A DNA stretch of 64,000 bases from Archilochus colubris (taxonomy: Eukaryota; Chordata; Aves; Apodiformes; Trochilidae), in contig CM041083.1 in assembly GCA_023079485.1 (NCBI GenBank), forward strand, positions 61,385,810 through 61,449,809. The letters are read 5' to 3'. The notes beneath the pieces were generated by a model that was given only the letters and a program-made list of their open reading frames with translations, had not been told where the DNA came from and did no database searches. Shown one piece after another: positions 60,951 to 64,000 of the stretch. Numbering within the stretch: position 1 is the stretch's first letter; each line of letters opens with the position of its first letter. Made by a program: the position numbers and the translations under genes.

Positions 60951-63900
60951 AAAAGGGGATGAATCAGCTCCACATTGGGACATGGACCCATAGAGATTCT
61001 AGCTTGAGCAGTTTTAAGATGTGACATAAAGTGACTACAGGAAGAGCAGCTTCTCTGGGGAAGTGTTCCCAAACACTCTGAAAACCTATTTCACGGTCTG
61101 TGGTGCCTGCAAAATCATAACAGAGGGAACTAACAACAAAGATGTCTTTTCCAGGGAGATGATTGATAGTGATGTCAAAAAACAGCTTTACTGAAAACAC
61201 TACACTAGGTAGTAAACACATGATGCAATAATACAGCTACCTTCTGAAAACTCTGGTTTTAAATTCCACTAATAATGAAACTATCCATACACAGGCTAGT
61301 TAAGCTCCAGGACACTGTCATATGATATTGGAAGCAGTGACATATGAGAGACACAATGACAAAAGTGCTAACAAGACAGTAGTGTTACTAGAACATTTAG
61401 AGTGAGATTTTAAAGGGAGAAGCAAGTTAGATCAAAGGGAAACTAAGAATAAATTCATGCTTGCTCCCATCTGTTAAAGCAGGGAAAATTTTTTTTTTTT
61501 TTTGTTATTCCACAGGTTTATTTTCTGGATGCAAAAATACACTCTAATGAAAAGCCCTGAAAAAATGTCTGAATCTGGATTTTGCTTTTGCAGTTACTTA
61601 ACCTCTCACTAGCTTACCATGGGTGATTTCCTTTCCCTGGTGGTGGCATGAGGCCAAAGTTTTGCTTAGTATCTGCAGGGCACGGAAAAAGAAAAGATAC
61701 AGGAAAAGGAAAGGTAAGAAAAGTTTCACTGACCAGAGCCGCTGGAGGTACTGAGGCTGCTTCCCAGAGCCACTGGAAAAAAAATTGATCCAGCACTGAA
61801 ACTAATTTAAGACTGGATATTTAAGGCAAGAACCAAGAACACACCTACTTTTATTGTCAGACTTGATTTAAATTATTTTACACAGGCTTGTTGAGGTCTT
61901 TCATGGATAGAGCAGTAGTTTTGATTTATGTGTATAACCACTGCCTGCTTTTAATAGTGTTTACTGTATTTCCTTATCCAGAGAGAAAACACAATTTAGC
62001 TTTTTTGACCCTACTTACAAATTTACATTTATGGTACCCCTTCAATGTTACTGCCAATGGTAATATTAAAATGGTCAAAATTAACAGCTGTATAATAAAT
62101 CTGACATTGTAATCTACATGTTCAGTTAGTTAAAAATTATCTTTTCTTTTCAAATGAAAATCATTGACACTACATAACTTTGTAAAATTTGAGTAAAATA
62201 AGTAAAATAGAATGAAATCTACACAGTCTATAATAGAGTTTGTTGTTAATCCTCTTGTGATTTTTTGCTCAGAAATATACAGATACAACTTTATGCTACA
62301 GTACTCTTGCAGTCAATGGCAATATCTGCCCATGGGCTTCAGCAAAGTAAATATCTCTTCTTTGCCTTCCAATAACTGTTTAACTTAGTGGTATTAGGAC
62401 AAGAGACAAAAGAATCTCATCTATTTAATGACTTTGTTACGCTCTACTCGCCTTTTAATAAGATCTCTTCTGTAACTATACCGTCATTTCAAAAGGGTGT
62501 GTGGCAGTGCCTCACTTTGTCCAGTGGTGAGCTACTTGTGTTCTTCTGCAAAGTGACCAGAAAAAATTATCATCTAGGTTTTTGTGTGGGTTTGAGTTTT
62601 GGTTTTGTTCTGAGATCTCTTTTCCTGGAAGTAGATAAACTGATTAGCTCCCCTTTTACAGGAATTCCATTGTTGGAAGATGTAATACTGCAGCACTAAG
62701 TGCTTTGGTTTTGTTTTGTTTGTTAGGGGGTTTTTTCTAATATAATTGTCTTTTGTGCCCTTAGAACTCCATTACAGAGACCAGAAAAGCTATTAGCAGC
62801 ACAGTATGTAAAGTGGGAATTGTTTCTTGCCATGTGGCCATGATTTAGCGAAGTACTTAAGCCTAACTTTGTGCAAATTGTCTTAAAATGCATTGGCCAA
62901 TGCTGATGTTACAGCTAAATGTGTGCTTCAGAGCATTGCTAAAGAGGAATATAATTATTCCTGTGTTTAAAAATGAGCACACCATGAGCTCTTTCAGTTT
63001 AGCAGTTGCTATTAGCTGTCATAGATGCCACAGTTGTTATTTTCTTTCTGCTACTGTTTTCTAAGCAGCTACAATCACACTGTGTAAGGAAGCCAATATG
63101 TCCATGTACCAGGCAGCCTGGGCCTTCAGGGTTCTGGAGAGTGGCTTTTTAGTGTATTTGGGTGCTGGCTGTGCTTTGCTAGAAAGTCACCACCCTCACT
63201 TCAGCCCTCCACAAGGCTAATGTCTTCATTTTTATTTGTGTCCCATTAAGTCAGCAGGGAGAAATAGGAATATCTAAATAATGACTCAAGTGCCTCATTT
63301 GAAATATGTATCTGAGAATGAGGTATCTGTTTCATTCCAGTGATCATAAAGTCAGTCCTGGGGATCAGTTCATATGGTAAATATTAAGGTTCCCACCACA
63401 ACCATTCTGGCCAAGGAAGGTGTCAAATCAGGAGGCACATAAGCAGAAATGCAGGCACCATTAAGTGTCAGAGCTGAGCAGACATATAATCATTACAGAA
63501 ACCTTAGGCACCTTGAAGTGTCCAGAATTCCCACTGTTTTATCATGGATGTTTCCCCATAGTCCACATCCCTACATTTTGTTCCACCTTCCTGCAACCAC
63601 AAATCCAGAGGAGGTCTTCAGTATATTGTGCCTAGGGTCTCCTGCATAACTGAATCTCAGTGAGCAAGCAAGTAAGAAAATGTTAAATAGATTAAATCTA
63701 GATTCAGCAGAGATACATGATTTGTGTGAGCAGTTACTGGGTCCATAAATACTTAGTACACAGCCTAGGCTGCTGCCCTTTTGAAACAAAGGTGTTTAAT
63801 GAGTATATCCTGTTAACTTCTACACCAGACATAAATAGCTAAAATGGGAAATAAATCACAGCTACTAAAGTATTTCCTTCCTCATAAATCAGCGTATTCC

Positions 63901-64000
63901 TAGTAAGCAGCTTACACATTGTGGCTTCTTCACACCCACCCACATGAATTTCATTTCTATTTAATCTGCAAGAAGAATCTGAGGTCCCAAAATGCTTTCT
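60951..64000. other. Unique AT-rich non-coding DNA to window end
   Basis: Contains a T-run at 61489-61503 and a GT-rich stretch at 62705-62736. No gene or repeat family recognised. Confidence 0.5.

Noticed and set aside
1..64000. CRISPR array, phage, operon or bacterial mobile element
   Set aside because: All recognisable repeats are vertebrate CR1 or simple repeats; no spaced direct-repeat array or bacterial gene is present.

Overview
This 64 kb window reads as vertebrate nuclear DNA, and specifically as a bird genome. The evidence is about fifteen 5'-truncated CR1 LINE fragments. Several end in the avian CR1 signature: a 'GGTTGGACTTGATGATCTCT' block, a 'CCTTCCAACC' block and ATTCTATG octamers. 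The sequence is AT-rich and CpG-poor, with short poly-A/T and A/C-rich tracts. I cannot name the species. No protein-coding exon, tRNA, rRNA, known ncRNA, CRISPR array or prokaryotic feature could be supported. It looks like a gene-poor intergenic stretch or the inside of a very long intron.

Layout. 1-12.5 kb carries seven CR1 pieces on both strands (757, 3836, 4620, 5525, 6898, 9736, 10830). The piece at 10830-11450 is very old: reverse transcriptase codons are still readable but full of stops, and the catalytic FADD box has become FAND. 12.56-13.21 kb is a composite: a GC-rich, CpG-bearing, LTR-like insert between two imperfect ~55 bp direct repeats. 13.2-21.3 kb is unique AT-rich DNA. 21.34-21.66 kb is a minus-strand CR1. 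23.33-24.07 kb is the most striking local structure, a ~737 bp GGAA (AAGG) microsatellite with a GGGA-rich head and two identical one-base phase slips. Its long Lys-Glu-Gly-Arg and Pro-Ser-Phe-Leu reading frames are artefacts. 24.89-25.03 kb resembles a decayed MIR/CORE-SINE or L3 tail.

28.5-36.6 kb holds a CR1 tail, a CR1 piece with an intact ~100-codon ORF2 C-terminus, a minus-strand CR1, a GC-rich segment with an AATAAA that may be an LTR fragment, and a CR1 tail of only ~66 bp. 40.2-40.9 kb is an older CR1 whose ORF2 is frameshifted and has lost the catalytic Asp pair. From 41 kb to the end there is little beyond one CR1 piece (51.37 kb), a weak CR1 tail (60.9 kb) and short simple or tandem repeats.

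No genes work together here. The biology visible is CR1 insertion over a long period, one or two retroviral-LTR-like remnants, microsatellite expansion, and a few non-coding stretches that could be conserved regulatory DNA (35.2-35.7 kb, 39.05-39.18 kb). That last point rests only on motif reading and needs alignment. I did not find a new biological system and do not claim one.
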